Origin: Paraherbaspirillum soli | GTDB lineage: Bacteria > Pseudomonadota > Gammaproteobacteria > Burkholderiales > Burkholderiaceae_D | Assembly (NCBI RefSeq): GCF_042654985.1 | Contig: NZ_JBHSMT010000008.1 | Span: 310,001 to 374,000, forward strand | Direction of reading: 5' to 3' | DNA: 64,000 nucleotides | Shown here: positions 41,014-48,701 of the stretch, in pieces | Layout of the letters: each line of letters starts with the position of its first letter | How positions within the stretch are numbered: the stretch's first letter is position 1 | The notes under the pieces: model-generated | Database searches by the model: none | What the model was told of the DNA's origin: nothing | What the model saw: only the letters and a program-made list of their open reading frames with translations | Position numbers and translations under genes: made by a program

Positions 41014-41087
41014 TCGCCGCCTGACGCTTCATACGCAAGGCCGGAAGGTTTCCGTAGCTCAGTTCCAATAACGAGGCGAGGTCGGAC

Positions 41088-42521
41088 ATGGATAACTTGA
41101 CAGTGGATGTTGCCGTCATCGGCGTTGGCACAGCGGGTCTTGCCGCATATCGCGCAGCAAAAAAGCAAGGCCGGCACGCCATCTTGATCGAGGGCGGCCC
41201 TTACGGTACGACCTGTGCACGGGTTGGCTGCATGCCGAGCAAACTGCTGATCGCAGCGGCCGACGCGGCACAGACGATCAGGCGCGCGCCGGCTTTCGGC
41301 GTGCATCCGGGTCCGCTTCGGATCGACGGCCGGCAAGTGATGGCGCGCGTACGCACCGAGCGCGATCGCTTTGTCGGCTTTGTGCTGGATGGCGTCGACA
41401 AAATTCCCGTCGCCGACCGCTTGCGCGGTCATGCGCGCTTTATCGACCCGCGCCGCTTGCAAATCGGCGATCACACCACGGTGACGGCGGGACGGATAGT
41501 GATCGCCACCGGTTCCAGCCCATCTATCCCGGAACAGCTGCAACACCTTGGCAAGCACGTAGTAGTCAATGACGATGTGTTCGACTGGGACGATTTACCT
41601 GAATCGGTGGCAGTCGTCGGTACCGGCGTGGTCGGACTGGAGTTGGGCCAGGCATTGCATCGGCTAGGCGTCAGGGTGGCGATATTCGGGCGCAGCAACA
41701 GGATCGCGCAATTAACCGATCCGGTGGTGCTGGAAAGCGCCACCGCTTGTTTTTCCGACGAACTGGATCTGCGACTGAACACGCACATTGTCTCGGCCCA
41801 ATTGCAGGACCAGCAAGTCGCATTGCATACCCGTAGCGCCGACGGCAGCGAACGGGTCGAACGCTTCGCGCTAATCCTCGCGGCGGCTGGACGCAGTCCC
41901 AATGTGGCGCAACTGTCATTGGAAAATACCGGCCTGGAGCTGGACCAGCAAGGGATCCCGACATTTGATCCGGCCACCATGCAATGCGGCGACAGCGCCA
42001 TTTTTATCGCCGGGGACGTCAACCTGCAACGTCCGGTATTGCACGAGGCGAATGTTCAAGGGATCGAGGCCGGCAAAAATGCAGCCCTCTATCCGGATCC
42101 GGAAAGCGCTGCCGACCGCGTTCGCTTCAGCATCGTGTTTTCCGAGCCGCAAATCGCCATGATCGGACAAAGTTACCGGACATTGGAGAGCACCGGGCCG
42201 GGGACTTTTGCGATCGGCGCGGTGTCTTTCCAAGATCAGGGACGGAGCCGCATCATGCTACAGAATCATGGCACTTTGCGCGTTTATGCCGAACACGGAT
42301 CCGGGCGGCTGTTGGGAGCCGAACTGGCCGGGCCGCGCGCCGAACACTTGGCACATTTGCTGGCCTGGGCCTGCCAGAGCAAGATGACCATTAGCGATAT
42401 GCTAGCGCTGCCGTTCTATCATCCGGTGGTCGAAGAAGGTTTGCGCACCGCGTTGCGCGATGCCCAATATCAGCTGACGCATGCAAGCACTTCCGACGAC
42501 ATGTCGATTGTTGGCAGATAG
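41088..42521 (+). CDS. Dihydrolipoyl dehydrogenase-like flavoprotein disulfide reductase
   Basis: 477 residues. FAD-binding motif VAVIGVGTAGLAAYRAAK, redox pair in CARVGCMPSKLL (Cys-x4-Cys), NAD-binding VAVVGTGVVGLELGQALHRLG, and the C-terminal dimer-interface base pair HPVVEE (His and Glu). All catalytic residues of the lipoamide dehydrogenase/glutathione reductase family are present. No 2-oxo-acid dehydrogenase subunits lie nearby, so the natural substrate is unknown; many such orphan enzymes are labelled dihydrolipoyl dehydrogenase. Confidence 0.85.
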   Translation: MDNLTVDVAVIGVGTAGLAAYRAAKKQGRHAILIEGGPYGTTCARVGCMPSKLLIAAADAAQTIRRAPAFGVHPGPLRIDGRQVMARVRTERDRFVGFVLDGVDKIPVADRLRGHARFIDPRRLQIGDHTTVTAGRIVIATGSSPSIPEQLQHLGKHVVVNDDVFDWDDLPESVAVVGTGVVGLELGQALHRLGVRVAIFGRSNRIAQLTDPVVLESATACFSDELDLRLNTHIVSAQLQDQQVALHTRSADGSERVERFALILAAAGRSPNVAQLSLENTGLELDQQGIPTFDPATMQCGDSAIFIAGDVNLQRPVLHEANVQGIEAGKNAALYPDPESAADRVRFSIVFSEPQIAMIGQSYRTLESTGPGTFAIGAVSFQDQGRSRIMLQNHGTLRVYAEHGSGRLLGAELAGPRAEHLAHLLAWACQSKMTISDMLALPFYHPVVEEGLRTALRDAQYQLTHASTSDDMSIVGR

Positions 42522-42629
42522 CCATGACAGCCTGTATCATCATTGGCGATGCAGCGCCGGCAACACCGCTGTCAGCTTTCCAGAAAGCTATTCGCTATAC
42601 TTGCATTTTATAAATGAAGGAGCCGCACA

Positions 42630-42932
42630 ATGTATAAGTCCACCCTGAAAACAACTAGAAGCGACATCAGAACTCTGGTGAGGGACGCACAGGAATTATT
42701 CCGGGAAGCGGCGGCAAGCACCGGCCAAAAAGCCGAGGATTTACGTGTTAGAGGTTTGGAGTTGCTCGACTCGGCGGTTGCCACGGCACAAGACGTGCAA
42801 GCAGTAGCACTCGAAACCGGCAAGGAAATCGCCGCATCGACCGACGATTACGTACAGGAAAATCCATGGCGCGCGGTCGCCATTTCCGCAGGCATCGGCT
42901 TGCTGGTCGGCCTGGTCATCGCCCGTAAATAA
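42630..42932 (+). CDS. DUF883 (YqjD/ElaB) family membrane-anchored protein
   Basis: 100 residues. Long amphipathic helices with regular charged residues (SDIRTLVRDAQELFREAAASTGQKAEDLR), then a C-terminal membrane segment ENPWRAVAISAGIGLLVGLVIARK, the family signature. E. coli YqjD and ElaB are inner-membrane proteins that bind ribosomes in stationary phase. The next two genes are YqjE- and YqjK-like, giving the usual operon. Confidence 0.92.
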   Translation: MYKSTLKTTRSDIRTLVRDAQELFREAAASTGQKAEDLRVRGLELLDSAVATAQDVQAVALETGKEIAASTDDYVQENPWRAVAISAGIGLLVGLVIARK

Positions 42933-42956
42933 TTGCAGCATAACTTTCAGGCACGC

Positions 42957-43337
42957 ATGAACCCACAATCACCCAAACGCCCGGGTCTGGTGTCCGGCCT
43001 GGTCGGCACTGCCAAAAGCTTGTTTGCGCTGATGATCAGCCGCATCGAACTGGCCGCGCTGGAATTCTCCGAGATCGGATCCCACCTGCTCAAGCTATTA
43101 CTGGTCTGCGCGTTCAGCATGGTCGCGCTGTGGTTTGCGCTTGCATTCTGGAGTGCGCTGGTGGTGGTTCTTGCGTGGGATGCTCTGGGATACAAAATAT
43201 TGCTGATTCTGGCCGTGCTGTTCACCATCGTTGCGATCGGAGCGGGTCTCTATGTGCGTAGCGTACTCCGGCAAGGCCGGCTCGGCTTGCCGGTCACCAT
43301 CGCAGAGTTGCGCAAGGATCGCGATGCATTACTTTAA
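42957..43337 (+). CDS. Phage holin family (YqjE-like) membrane protein
   Basis: 126 residues from the ATG at 42957, with AGG upstream. Two membrane segments (LLKLLLVCAFSMVALWFALAF and ALGYKILLILAVLFTIVAIGAGL) and the family N terminus (GLVGTAKSLFALMISRIELAALEFSE). Despite the family name this is a chromosomal membrane protein linked to YqjD, not a phage lysis holin. Confidence 0.88.
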   Translation: MNPQSPKRPGLVSGLVGTAKSLFALMISRIELAALEFSEIGSHLLKLLLVCAFSMVALWFALAFWSALVVVLAWDALGYKILLILAVLFTIVAIGAGLYVRSVLRQGRLGLPVTIAELRKDRDALL

Positions 43338-43351
43338 CCATGAGGCCTGAC

Positions 43352-43726
43352 ATGATCAATCACGCAGGACCGGATACAAACCATCGTTCGCCGGCAGAGC
43401 GCAAGCGGCAACTGGTGCAGGAAGGCGCCGCATTCCGCGCCGAAATGATCAATGCGCGCAATGTGGTCAGGGCCAGCCTGAACAGCAGATCGCTCGTGAC
43501 AAATTTATTCGGACGAGTCGCAGGGATCGCCTCTTCGCTGTTCGATAAGCCGTTAAATATCAAACCCGGCAATTTACAATCCCTGGCGCCGCTATTAATG
43601 GCTGGCGTGTCATTGCTGTCAAAGCGCGGCGCTCGCAAGACAGTCCTGATCGGTGGCGGAATCATTGCTGCAATCGCTGCGGCCACTTATATGAACAGCC
43701 GCAATGCAACTAAAGATGATGAGTAG
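43352..43726 (+). CDS. YqjK-like hypothetical protein
   Basis: 124 residues from the ATG at 43352, which has GAGG seven bases upstream; an ATG at 43340 is also possible. Basic N-terminal helix (RSPAERKRQLVQEGAAFRAEMINARNVVRASL) and one C-terminal membrane segment (VLIGGGIIAAIAAATYM). Position after the YqjD and YqjE homologues suggests the third member of that operon. Sequence match to YqjK is weak. Confidence 0.7.
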   Translation: MINHAGPDTNHRSPAERKRQLVQEGAAFRAEMINARNVVRASLNSRSLVTNLFGRVAGIASSLFDKPLNIKPGNLQSLAPLLMAGVSLLSKRGARKTVLIGGGIIAAIAAATYMNSRNATKDDE

Positions 43727-43806
43727 CATCTATCCAGCCGGGGAAACGATGCGAGATTTCTCGGTCGCCCTTGCTTAAACGAACTCCAACTTCGAGAGAA
43801 ACGAAC

Positions 43807-44466
43807 ATGACTACACTTAAAATTGGCGCCCTGACATTGGCCGCAACAATGGCAATCACCGGCTGTGCCGACATGACGCCGACCCAACGCGGCACCGCAA
43901 CCGGCGCCGGTGTTGGTGCTGGCGTCGGCGCCCTGCTCGGTGCGGTTACCGGTCCAGGCGGCGGCGGCCGTGCTGCCGGCGGCGCAGCGATCGGCGGCGC
44001 AATCGGCGCCGTGGTCGGCAATATCTGGTCGAACAAGATGGAAAACCAAAAACGAGCAATGGAACAGGCCACCCAGGGCACCGGCGTCCAAGTCAGCCAG
44101 ACTGCCGATAATCGCCTGAAACTGGATATTCCAAGCGACATTTCGTTTAATACCGGCAGCGCCGATATTCAACCGAATTTCCGCGCCGTTCTCGAACGAT
44201 TCGCAACGACATTGGAAGAGAACCCGGCCACTGTAGTGACCATCATCGGCCATACCGACAATACCGGCAGCGATGCCATTAACGATCCGCTGTCCTTGCA
44301 TCGTGCTACACGTACGCGCGACTTCCTGACAGGTCGCGGTGTCTCGCCGAATCGCTTCAGTATCGACGGCCGCGGCTCGCATGAACCGTTGGTTGCCAAT
44401 AATAGCGATGCCAACCGCGCCAGAAACCGCCGTGTGGAAATCTTTGTTGCAGAACAGCAGCGCTAA
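43807..44466 (+). CDS. OmpA-family outer-membrane lipoprotein (YiaD-like)
   Basis: 219 residues from the ATG at 43807. Lipobox AITGCAD, a glycine-zipper segment (GTATGAGVGAGVGALLGAVTGPGGGG, in a region rich in Gly and Ala), and a C-terminal OmpA domain (FNTGSADIQPNFRAVLERFA...HTDNTGS...RVSPN). The key peptidoglycan-binding Asp and Arg (NDPLSLHRATRTRDFL, NRARNRRVEIFV) are present. It likely links the outer membrane to peptidoglycan. A strong terminator follows. Confidence 0.92.
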   Translation: MTTLKIGALTLAATMAITGCADMTPTQRGTATGAGVGAGVGALLGAVTGPGGGGRAAGGAAIGGAIGAVVGNIWSNKMENQKRAMEQATQGTGVQVSQTADNRLKLDIPSDISFNTGSADIQPNFRAVLERFATTLEENPATVVTIIGHTDNTGSDAINDPLSLHRATRTRDFLTGRGVSPNRFSIDGRGSHEPLVANNSDANRARNRRVEIFVAEQQR

Positions 44467-44508
44467 TTGAAAGACTCGCCGGGGCAAATCAGCACTTATC
44501 CCCGACCA

Positions 44509-44541
44509 TAAAAAAAGCCGACTCGCGAGTCGGCTTTTTTA
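44509..44541. terminator. Bidirectional Rho-independent terminator
   Basis: A perfect palindrome GCCGACTCGCGAGTCGGC with A-run and T-run on its sides. It serves both the OmpA-family gene and the convergent cytochrome gene. Confidence 0.9.
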
Positions 44542-44556
44542 TTAGGTGCTGCAAAC

Positions 44557-45123
44557 TTACTTTGTTACCGGTTCCGATGCAGCACTTGCAGCCGCCGTAG
44601 CAGCGGCTGGCGCTGGGACTGCTGGTTCCTTGAACTTGCCGCCGGATTGGTTGGCCATGTAGACCACAGCGCGCGCAACCTCGACGTCATCCAGATCAGG
44701 ATTGCCGCCCTTGGCCGGCATTGCCCGCAAGCCGTGCAGCGCGTGATCCAATACCTTGTCAAAGCCTGCGGCGATACGTGGCCCCCAGGCTCCAGCATCA
44801 CCCACCTTCGGGGCACCGGCGACACCCGCTGCGTGGCAGGCAGCACAAGTGGACTTGAAAACTTCTTCACCGGCCAGCAATTGCTTGGGCGCGTTGACAT
44901 CCTTGAATGTAAAGCCGGCATCAGCGACTGGACTGATACGTGCAGTGACCGCTTCCGCAGTTTGGCTGTCCGAGCCCGCGCCGACCTTCTTGTCGTGGGT
45001 TACATACTGCACCAGCAGCACGATGCAAATAATGGGGACCAAAAAGCCCGCCGCGATGGCGACTATCAGTTGCTTCGGCGTCTTGATTGCGGATTGATGT
45101 TCTTCGTTATGTGCGTCGCTCAT
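44557..45123 (-). CDS. Membrane-anchored cytochrome c (class I, c5-like)
   Basis: 188 residues. One membrane anchor (LIVAIAAGFLVPIICIVLLVQYV), then a periplasmic haem domain with one CAACH site, and the distal Met in RAMPAKGG. A Pro/Ala-rich tail (VPAPAAATAAASAASEPVTK) ends the protein. It likely carries electrons to a terminal oxidase. GAGGG precedes the ATG. No oxidase genes are adjacent. Confidence 0.9.
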   Translation of the reverse strand: MSDAHNEEHQSAIKTPKQLIVAIAAGFLVPIICIVLLVQYVTHDKKVGAGSDSQTAEAVTARISPVADAGFTFKDVNAPKQLLAGEEVFKSTCAACHAAGVAGAPKVGDAGAWGPRIAAGFDKVLDHALHGLRAMPAKGGNPDLDDVEVARAVVYMANQSGGKFKEPAVPAPAAATAAASAASEPVTK

Positions 45124-45318
45124 AATTCCCTCAGTACGATTTTCAAAGCCGATAGCCGGATATGCACACTACGCAGATAACCGGAACAGCGCACGGTACC
45201 TCGCCAAACCCTTGATTATAGTCGCAATAAATTCTATTTGGAACGAGAAACCCGTGCTTTACGTGGACGCGCGCGCAGAAAAACGGTATCCTTCATGCCT
45301 CTTCACCGTTCTTCCTAC

Positions 45319-45394
45319 GCGGCTGTAGCTCAGTGGATAGAGTATTGGCCTCCGAAGCCAAGGGTCGTGGGTTCGATCCCCGCCAGCCGCACCA
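45319..45394 (+). tRNA. tRNA-Arg (CCG)
   Basis: 76 bases. Starts GCGGCTGTAGCTCAG and ends CAGCCGC-A-CCA. The anticodon loop reads CTCCGAA (anticodon CCG), and the T loop is GGTTCGATCCC. CCA is encoded. A single tRNA gene with no neighbours on the same transcript visible. Confidence 0.97.
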
Positions 45395-45554
45395 TTCTTT
45401 CGCTTGTAAATCAATACCTTACGTACTGCAAAAATTGGCAGTGCGTTACGATGCCTGGCATTTCTAGGTACCGAGGGTGTGCAGCTTTGCGCCGAAGCCC
45501 GCTTGTATTTGAGCCCGAATACAGTGGGCGCGTTGGTTCCGATATAAATCGATC

Positions 45555-45914
45555 CTAAGCTTTGTTCAGACCGGGCCAAAGCCGAGGTCCGCCATCGCCA
45601 TAGCGATCATCAAAGCGCTGTAACAATGCCTCGCGCACCGAATCGGGCAAACTGGGGAATTTATCGCCTTGTTCTATGGCCGCGTATTCTTCACCCGCTT
45701 TGGCAAGATCATTAGGGATATTGAAGCCGGCGACGAAATCGTTTTGCCACTGCTCAGTGACTTTGTTGACGAGCTCCACCCGGGCAGTGTGATTCAATAC
45801 ACTGAACTCATCGACGCCGGCGCTGATTCTCCGTACCGTCTCGGTCAGTCCTTCTTCGGTCAGCGGGGCTTTGGTGAACTCTCTAACAGCATGTGAGCCA
45901 CTCGTCTTCGTCAT
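45555..45914 (-). CDS. Hypothetical protein
   Basis: 119 residues. Strong ribosome binding site (AAGGAGAG) before the ATG. Mixed helices with many acidic residues; no membrane segment, Cys pair or known motif (LTETVRRISAGVDEFSVLNHTARVELVNKV, LPDSVREALLQRFDDRYGDGG). The family was not recognised. A predicted soluble cytoplasmic protein, single-gene unit. Confidence 0.7.
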   Translation of the reverse strand: MTKTSGSHAVREFTKAPLTEEGLTETVRRISAGVDEFSVLNHTARVELVNKVTEQWQNDFVAGFNIPNDLAKAGEEYAAIEQGDKFPSLPDSVREALLQRFDDRYGDGGPRLWPGLNKA

Positions 45915-46038
45915 GTCACTCTCCTTCGGTTAGGTGATTCGATGGTAGACAGCCCGCTTTCGCGCGATGTTTTTAGCATAGCAAATGCCGGAGACGAATG
46001 CTCCCGGATTCCACGCTTTTTGAATTCAACCCCGCATC

Positions 46039-46908
46039 TCAAGCCGTAGCGAAAAAGCGTTCCTGCATTTCTTCCAGGCCTAGCGTGTGCAGCACTTCAT
46101 GCAAACGTTCGGTCGGCCGTTTGCGCGGCAAATCCTTGTAACTGGCGATAATCAATTCATTTTTCATCGAATGTTCCCAGCCAACCAATTCGGTTACATT
46201 GACCTGGTAGCCGTGCGCCTCCAGTTGCAGGCAGCGCAGCACATTGGTGACCTGGCTACCGAACTCGCGGGTGTGCAGCGGATGGCGCCAAATTTCCGTC
46301 AGCGCTTCCTTGGCCAGGGATTTCGCTTTGTTTTTCTTCAGGACGGATGCAACTTCAGCCTGGCAACAAGGCACCAGCACCATGAAGCGAGCCTGTTTTT
46401 TCAGCCCGAATTGAATCGCGTCGTCGGTTGCAGTATTGCAGGCATGCAGCGCTGTCACGACATCGATCCGCGCCGGCAACAGGTCTGATTGTATGGAGTC
46501 GGCTACCGACAAATTGAGAAATGACATGCCCGGGAAATCCAGTCGCTGCGCCAACTCTTGCGATTTCCTGACCAGCTCTTCGCGGGTTTCTATGCCAAAG
46601 ATATGGGAGCCGTTATTCAGCGCCTTGAAGAACAGGTCGTACAGAATGAAACCGAGATACGATTTGCCGGCGCCATGGTCCACCAACTGCACGTCGACAT
46701 GGTCACGCTGGACTTCTTGCAACAGCGGCTCGATGAACTGATACAGATGGTAGACCTGCTTGAGTTTGCGACGGCTGTCTTGATTCAACTTGCCATCGCG
46801 CGTCAGGATGTGCAATTCCTTTAACAGTTCGATCGACTGGCCCGGCCGAATTTCGTGCTTGGCTTGCTGTGGATTGGGGGAGATGGACTCTTGCTGAATA
46901 CGGTTCAT
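46039..46908 (-). CDS. Class I SAM-dependent methyltransferase
   Basis: 289 residues. Residues 70-90 have the SAM-binding motif VQLVDHGAGKSYLGFILYD (atypical of DxGxGxG but clear), then IFGIETREEL, and DVVTALHACNTATDDAI, with a Cys-Cys pair in LVPCCQAEV. This is the Methyltransf_32-type pattern. Substrate unknown. The first 60 residues are helical and charged and may bind a substrate. Confidence 0.8.
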   Translation of the reverse strand: MNRIQQESISPNPQQAKHEIRPGQSIELLKELHILTRDGKLNQDSRRKLKQVYHLYQFIEPLLQEVQRDHVDVQLVDHGAGKSYLGFILYDLFFKALNNGSHIFGIETREELVRKSQELAQRLDFPGMSFLNLSVADSIQSDLLPARIDVVTALHACNTATDDAIQFGLKKQARFMVLVPCCQAEVASVLKKNKAKSLAKEALTEIWRHPLHTREFGSQVTNVLRCLQLEAHGYQVNVTELVGWEHSMKNELIIASYKDLPRKRPTERLHEVLHTLGLEEMQERFFATA

Positions 46909-47011
46909 GGATCGTGCTTCCTGGCAGCCGAGCTAGCCGGCGATCCTGACAAGTATAGCGACTTCAACAGCCATCAGCGGGCTTTGTCGGGACAAAAGCG
47001 GAAAAAGGCGG

Positions 47012-47641
47012 CTAGGCATGCCCGCTCAGGCTGCTGATCGTACTCGAATAGCGGCCCAGTTCGATGTCGTTTTGGAAGCCCATTTTTTTCATGGCCGAAG
47101 CTTTTTGCAGCCCCACGGTCTTGACGCTTTTATTTAGCCGCTTGGCGATTTCATGCAGGCTGTGGCCGACTATATACATCCTCAACACCTCCGCTTCACT
47201 CCGAGTAGGCAATTTCCCGCTGGGACCTTTCTTCAATAGCTGCCGCACCGACTTGCCCACATATTGCAAATTATGTGAGACATCTTGTATCGCATTGCTG
47301 ATTTCCGTAATTTCATCGCTCTTGTGCAACAAACCTTTCACTCCGCTACAAATGATCTGATACAGGACGGTCGGCATGACGTTCATCGTCAGGACGATGA
47401 CCGATACCGACGGGTACTTGCGCTTGATCATGGCGAGTAGCGCATTGCCGTCGCCAATGCGATTGATGGGCATGGAAAACTCCATGATCAACATATCGCA
47501 GCGCGTGTCTTTCAAGCGAGCCAGCAACTCGTCGGTAGACGAGGCCGTGGCCACCACCATATAACCAGGCATTTGATCGATGTAATCCCGCATTCCGGTG
47601 ATGATGATCGGATGATCGTCAGCCAGGATTATCTTAATCAT
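47012..47641 (-). CDS. RcsB-like regulator with Glu at the phosphoacceptor site
   Basis: 209 residues. Receiver domain (1-125) with acidic pair ADDHP and an RcsB-type block, but the phosphoacceptor Asp is Glu (LIMEFSMPINRIGDG). The Thr (VLTMN) and Lys (LLHKSDE) are kept. The C-terminal LuxR/RcsB HTH (LPTRSEAEVLRMYIVGHSLHEIAKRLNKSVKTVGLQKASAMKKMG in pieces) is intact. Glu here mimics a phosphorylated state in known mutants of RcsB, so this protein may be constantly active. AGGAG precedes the ATG. Divergent from a paralogue. Confidence 0.88.
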   Translation of the reverse strand: MIKIILADDHPIIITGMRDYIDQMPGYMVVATASSTDELLARLKDTRCDMLIMEFSMPINRIGDGNALLAMIKRKYPSVSVIVLTMNVMPTVLYQIICSGVKGLLHKSDEITEISNAIQDVSHNLQYVGKSVRQLLKKGPSGKLPTRSEAEVLRMYIVGHSLHEIAKRLNKSVKTVGLQKASAMKKMGFQNDIELGRYSSTISSLSGHA

Positions 47642-47792
47642 GAAAACTCCTAAAAATCGTTATTAATAAATGCCTGTAGCGATAGCATGCGCTTGCTTGG
47701 TCCAGGTGCAGGTCGTCAAACACCCTTCTATTACCGGTGCGCAGGTAGATAGAAAAATTGTATTTTTGCTATTCATAGGTAAAAGTATGCAG

Positions 47793-47807
47793 CTCGACAA
47801 TATCGAG
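47793..47807. promoter_or_regulatory. Inverted repeat between the two RcsB-like genes
   Basis: CTCGA-CAATA-TCGAG, a 15-bp dyad in the 335-bp gap between the two divergent regulator genes. It could be an operator for one or both. Apart from this the gap is AT-rich and shows no supported gene. Confidence 0.35.
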
Positions 47808-47976
47808 AGATATAAGGTTTTGCCCTAAAAATCGGGCTTAAATGCGGATTCCTGGAACAGAATGATTAAGATCAATGGTGACAATATGCCAACAATTATT
47901 ATGCGCGCAGAAGATGAACGGACTGATGCCCGGACCAGTTCATGACCAGTTCTGCAATTTACAAAGAGAAATCAAT

Positions 47977-48687
47977 TTGAAGATTGTCCTAGCAGATGAT
48001 CACCCACTGATTCTGGCTGGGGTGAGCACCTACATTCACCGCTTGCCGGGTTGCCGCGTGGTAGCTACCGCGGCCAGCTCCGATGAATTAATCAATTGCC
48101 TGGAGTTGATTCCTTGCGACCTGGTCATCACGGAATTTTCGATGCCAATGGCACGCATTGGCGATGGGCTATACCTGCTGTCCTACATCAAGCGCCATTA
48201 CCCTAAAAAATGGGTCATCGTCCTGACAATGAACGAGATTCCTGCCGTGCTATATCAAATCAGCCATAGCGGGGTGAATGGCTTGCTGCACAAAAGCGAT
48301 GAAACTCCCGAAATCGGCAAGGCGATTCAGAGCGTCTCGTGCAAGAAACCTTATATGGGGTCAGCTCTACGGATGTTGTTGCAGCATGGTCATGATGCAC
48401 GGATACCAACCCCGCGCGAAACCGAAGTATTACGACTTTATGCGGCCGGCCATAACCTGGACGAGATCTCGGCGCGCTTGAGTAGAAGTAAAAAAACGAT
48501 CAGCTTGCAAAAAGCCGCTGTGATGAAAAAGCTGGGGTTGCGCAATGACATCGCGCTAGGTCGTTACTGTGCGGCGGTCAGCGGCGACACGAATGCACAG
48601 CCTGAAAGCGCTGATTGGCCGTTCCCCCGCTGCCTGGCCACACTGCATACACCATGGATAAGAGGTGCCGGCGGGCGCATGCGATGA
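47977..48687 (+). CDS. RcsB-like regulator, paralogue 2, Glu at the phosphoacceptor site
   Basis: 236 residues from a TTG at 47977, placed by alignment with the paralogue (LKIVLADDHP against MIKIILADDHP) and by AAGAGA upstream. The frame is open back to 47875, so ATG starts at 47914 or 47926 are possible. Again the phosphoacceptor reads Glu (LVITEFSMPMARIGDG), with Thr in VLTMNE and Lys in LLHKSDE kept. The HTH matches the RcsB type (TPRETEVLRLYAAGHNLDEISARLSRSKKTI in pieces). A C-terminal tail of about 35 residues is absent from the paralogue. Confidence 0.85.
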   Translation: MKIVLADDHPLILAGVSTYIHRLPGCRVVATAASSDELINCLELIPCDLVITEFSMPMARIGDGLYLLSYIKRHYPKKWVIVLTMNEIPAVLYQISHSGVNGLLHKSDETPEIGKAIQSVSCKKPYMGSALRMLLQHGHDARIPTPRETEVLRLYAAGHNLDEISARLSRSKKTISLQKAAVMKKLGLRNDIALGRYCAAVSGDTNAQPESADWPFPRCLATLHTPWIRGAGGRMR

Positions 48688-48701
48688 ATATTCCTCAAAC
48701 G

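Noticed and set aside
42957..43337. Prophage remnant because of the holin family name
   Set aside because: The gene sits in a YqjD/YqjE-type chromosomal operon and there are no other phage genes around it.
45238..45558. 106-codon frame across the tRNA-Arg gene
   Set aside because: It runs straight through the tRNA and has no ribosome binding site or family match.
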